From: Moringa oleifera
Lineage: Eukaryota; Streptophyta; Magnoliopsida; Brassicales; Moringaceae
Assembly (NCBI GenBank): GCA_021397835.1
Contig: JAJFZO010000447.1
Span: forward strand, 930,001 to 994,000
Direction of reading: 5' to 3'
DNA: 64,000 nt
Position numbers and translations under genes: made by a program. Positions 61,950 to 64,000 of this stretch are shown piece after piece. Below the pieces are notes generated by a model, which saw nothing but the letters and a program-made list of their open reading frames with translations, did not search any database and was not told the DNA's origin. The number at the start of each line of letters is the position of its first letter. Positions within the stretch are counted from its first letter, which is position 1.

Positions 61950-63400
61950 GACAAATTCATACCATGATATTAATATAAAAATAGATAGGTCAAAATATGC
62001 TTAGTGTGTACTCATTCAAAATTATTAAAAGCTCAAACTAATCAAACTATTTTTTTTACTATAACATTTAAAATCATTAACTCATTAATTAGTATTCTTT
62101 TGGTCATAATTATTCTTTTTTGAGAGAAGTGAAAGAATAATAAACGAGAAAATATTTTTTTTTTTTACCTTTTGTTTGCACTTTAATCATCTTTTTACCT
62201 TGTGTATTAGTAATCAAGCAATGATTGCCCTTGAATAGTATTCTATATCCTTTTTTTAGGAGTTTACCAATACTTAAAAGATTTTGATTAATTTTGAAAA
62301 TATATAAGATATTAAAAATTAATTTCAAACATATGCGACCTTTGATTGCCCTTTTACTGCTCCATTTTTAATTTTAACTTTAGAAATTGCAGTTTTGTGA
62401 AGTTTTTTGATTTGTTATTGGTCATAAGTTATATAGTTGATACAATCACTATCTATAAGCCAATTTTCTGAAAGAGTTACTAGTAACAAAGCATGATGCC
62501 ATAAATAGTTCCTTCTCTTGAGGTTGTTCAACAGCATTCTTGGCTTTTTTTTTTATTATTGTTGTAATTTGCATATCTTTTCACATGTCCTAACTGATCA
62601 CACTTATGGTATCTTGCATCTTTTCTTCACTAACATTTGTTTTGTGCATAATTGATCTTTTTACAATAAGGGCAAGATGAAAAGATTTGATTGTTACTAT
62701 TTTGGTCATTTTTTTTATTGCTTGCAAAACATACAAATTTATTTTAATTTTGCTAATTTTTGTTGTTTTTACCTTCATTATTATCATATGATTTGACTTG
62801 AAAGGCACATTTCACAGATCCTTGTGCCTGCAATGCATTCAATAATTTTGCCAATGAAATGCTTGACAAATCTTTAAAGTTTTCCAAAGATGAGATTGTT
62901 TCCTCAAATTTTTTAGGATTGTGACTAGGATCTTTTAAAGCAACTCTAGAATAAAAAAAATTAGTACCAATGAGTCTTATTTTGTTAACAATATCGAGAA
63001 GTCTATTGGAATACTCCTGTTATTTCTGATTCTTTAATCTTTTACATCTCAAATTCTCATATCAAATTCAACAATTGCATTCCTTTGATCTTTCATTTTC
63101 TTCATATTCCTACTTCAAAAAATCTCAAATTTAATTTGCTGTTTTAGTTTTATTACCCTGGTAAATATGGTGGATGAAAGTGCTGCAAATAATGTTGCTC
63201 TTACTTTTTATTTTCTTTAATTCTTTTTTCCTTGATTTTAGATTTGTGCAAGACTTGGATTTTTTAGCAATAGAGAAATTTCATATACTTGTTCAATAGC
63301 TTCCCACAGATCATTTACATTAAGAGATGCTTCCATTCTAACAACTCACATTTGATATTTTGTGACATCAAACATTGAAAGTGCAATTTTGATGAATGAA
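61950..63400 (-). mobile_element. Ty1/copia retrotransposon fragment (minus strand)
   Basis: On the minus strand, gag of the UBN2 type is visible at about 63050-62820 (sequence resembling a lead-in to KILVTILKNLRKQ and ISLAKLL-type ends, broken). A CCHC zinc-knuckle region follows at about 62670-62560. The GAG-pre-integrase domain (KINQNLLSIGKLLKKGYRIL, 62110-62328) comes next. Copia order gag, knuckle, pre-integrase is preserved; frames are broken. Reverse transcriptase is not seen, so the element is truncated to the left. Confidence 0.72.
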
Positions 63401-64000
63401 TTTTTTGTTTATTGTGAATAAATTTTTGTTTTTGGACACATAAGTGGGAAGTATTTAAAAATTGTGTTAATGAGTTTTTTCAATTTAACAAATCTCTCAA
63501 GATAATAACTCGGGTTTTTTGAGATAAAAGGAAGATCAATAGACAAAACAAAAAATTTTAAGACTTAAAATTACTTGAAATTGTTTGTTTTGTTTCATTG
63601 ACATAAGTCCTATTTATAAGGAAAAAAAGCAACCAAAAATTAAATTTCTACTCATCTAAATGTTTTAAAATTTAAATTCAAAATTCAAGCTTCTTGATAA
63701 AAGCAAAAATTAAGTCTTATTTATTTTATCTTTGATAAAAATGTACAACAAATAAAATTTTTTATTAACAATAATGAAAAGATATTTCACCATTTTTTTT
63801 TAATGATTTGTAACAATGTGATTACAATTTCACACAATTGTATAAACTTGTACTCTCCTATCACAACAACAAGTACATTTATATAAATGAATTTATTAAA
63901 GAAGGTGATAGGAAGAGACATTTGCATTCAATCTAGTAACCGAAATGGTGTCCAAGGATATTTGAAGAGGATTCCCATCCAACTCTTCAAGGAGAACTAA
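63401..64000 (-). mobile_element. Probable 5' LTR/leader of the copia element, reaching or passing the right edge
   Basis: It lies upstream of copia gag in the minus direction. AT-rich, with no coding frame. No second LTR is available for comparison, so the call rests on position only. Confidence 0.35.

Noticed and set aside
1..64000. CRISPR arrays, bacterial operons, tRNA or rRNA genes
   Set aside because: No evenly spaced repeats, no ribosome-binding-site-led gene strings, and no cloverleaf or rRNA sequence was seen; the window is plant nuclear DNA.

Overview
The window is nuclear DNA from a flowering plant, almost certainly a eudicot. It is AT-rich, its genes are split by many GT-AG introns, and it holds full plant gene families together with dense, nested plant transposons. 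The species cannot be fixed from the sequence. Both ordinary genes lie on the minus strand at the low-coordinate end.

Region 1 (1-21.8 kb), the host genes. A chloroplast-targeted DUF3727-type protein gene starts at 4986 and runs off the left edge; six exons are visible and one intron is of the rare GC-AG class. Its first intron holds a decayed tandem copy of exon 2. Upstream of it is a complete 19-exon GH35 beta-galactosidase (start 21360, stop 6501, 856 residues). It resembles Arabidopsis BGAL10 and carries an extra C-terminal galactose-binding-lectin-like domain. All 19 exons join in phase, with both catalytic glutamates present.

Region 2 (21.8-39.3 kb), nested transposons. After about 2.6 kb without a convincing gene comes a worn Ty3/gypsy fragment (plus-strand gag then protease). 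A 4,324-bp hAT DNA transposon is inserted in it, with a perfect 8-bp target duplication. This hAT carries a BED-finger transposase with one frameshift and two exons plus the intron of an HMA5-like copper ATPase. A 6.4-kb minus-strand Ty3/gypsy element (two LTRs, primer-binding site, polypurine tract, decayed gag-pol) lies in the same host fragment. Beyond it sits a minus-strand integrase remnant of another gypsy element.

Region 3 (39.4-57.1 kb), a large imperfect inverted repeat. The two arms are 6-7 kb each and the spacer is about 4.7 kb. The arms carry copies of an intact small membrane-protein-like gene (40725-41216 plus; 55284-55775 minus). A more distant paralogue (52929-53414 minus) sits in a 1.08-kb block found only in the right arm. 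I do not recognise this family. Each protein is itself a doubled unit of a hydrophobic helix followed by a strand-rich segment ending in a VGTR-type motif. Telo-box and site II promoter motifs precede the genes in both arms. The inner ends of the arms are LTR-like, and the spacer is a truncated gypsy element (gag-like region, reverse transcriptase, RNase H).

Region 4 (57.1-64 kb) is decayed retrotransposon: a minus-strand Ty3/gypsy element with recognisable protease, reverse transcriptase and integrase tail, then a minus-strand Ty1/copia element that runs to or past the right edge.
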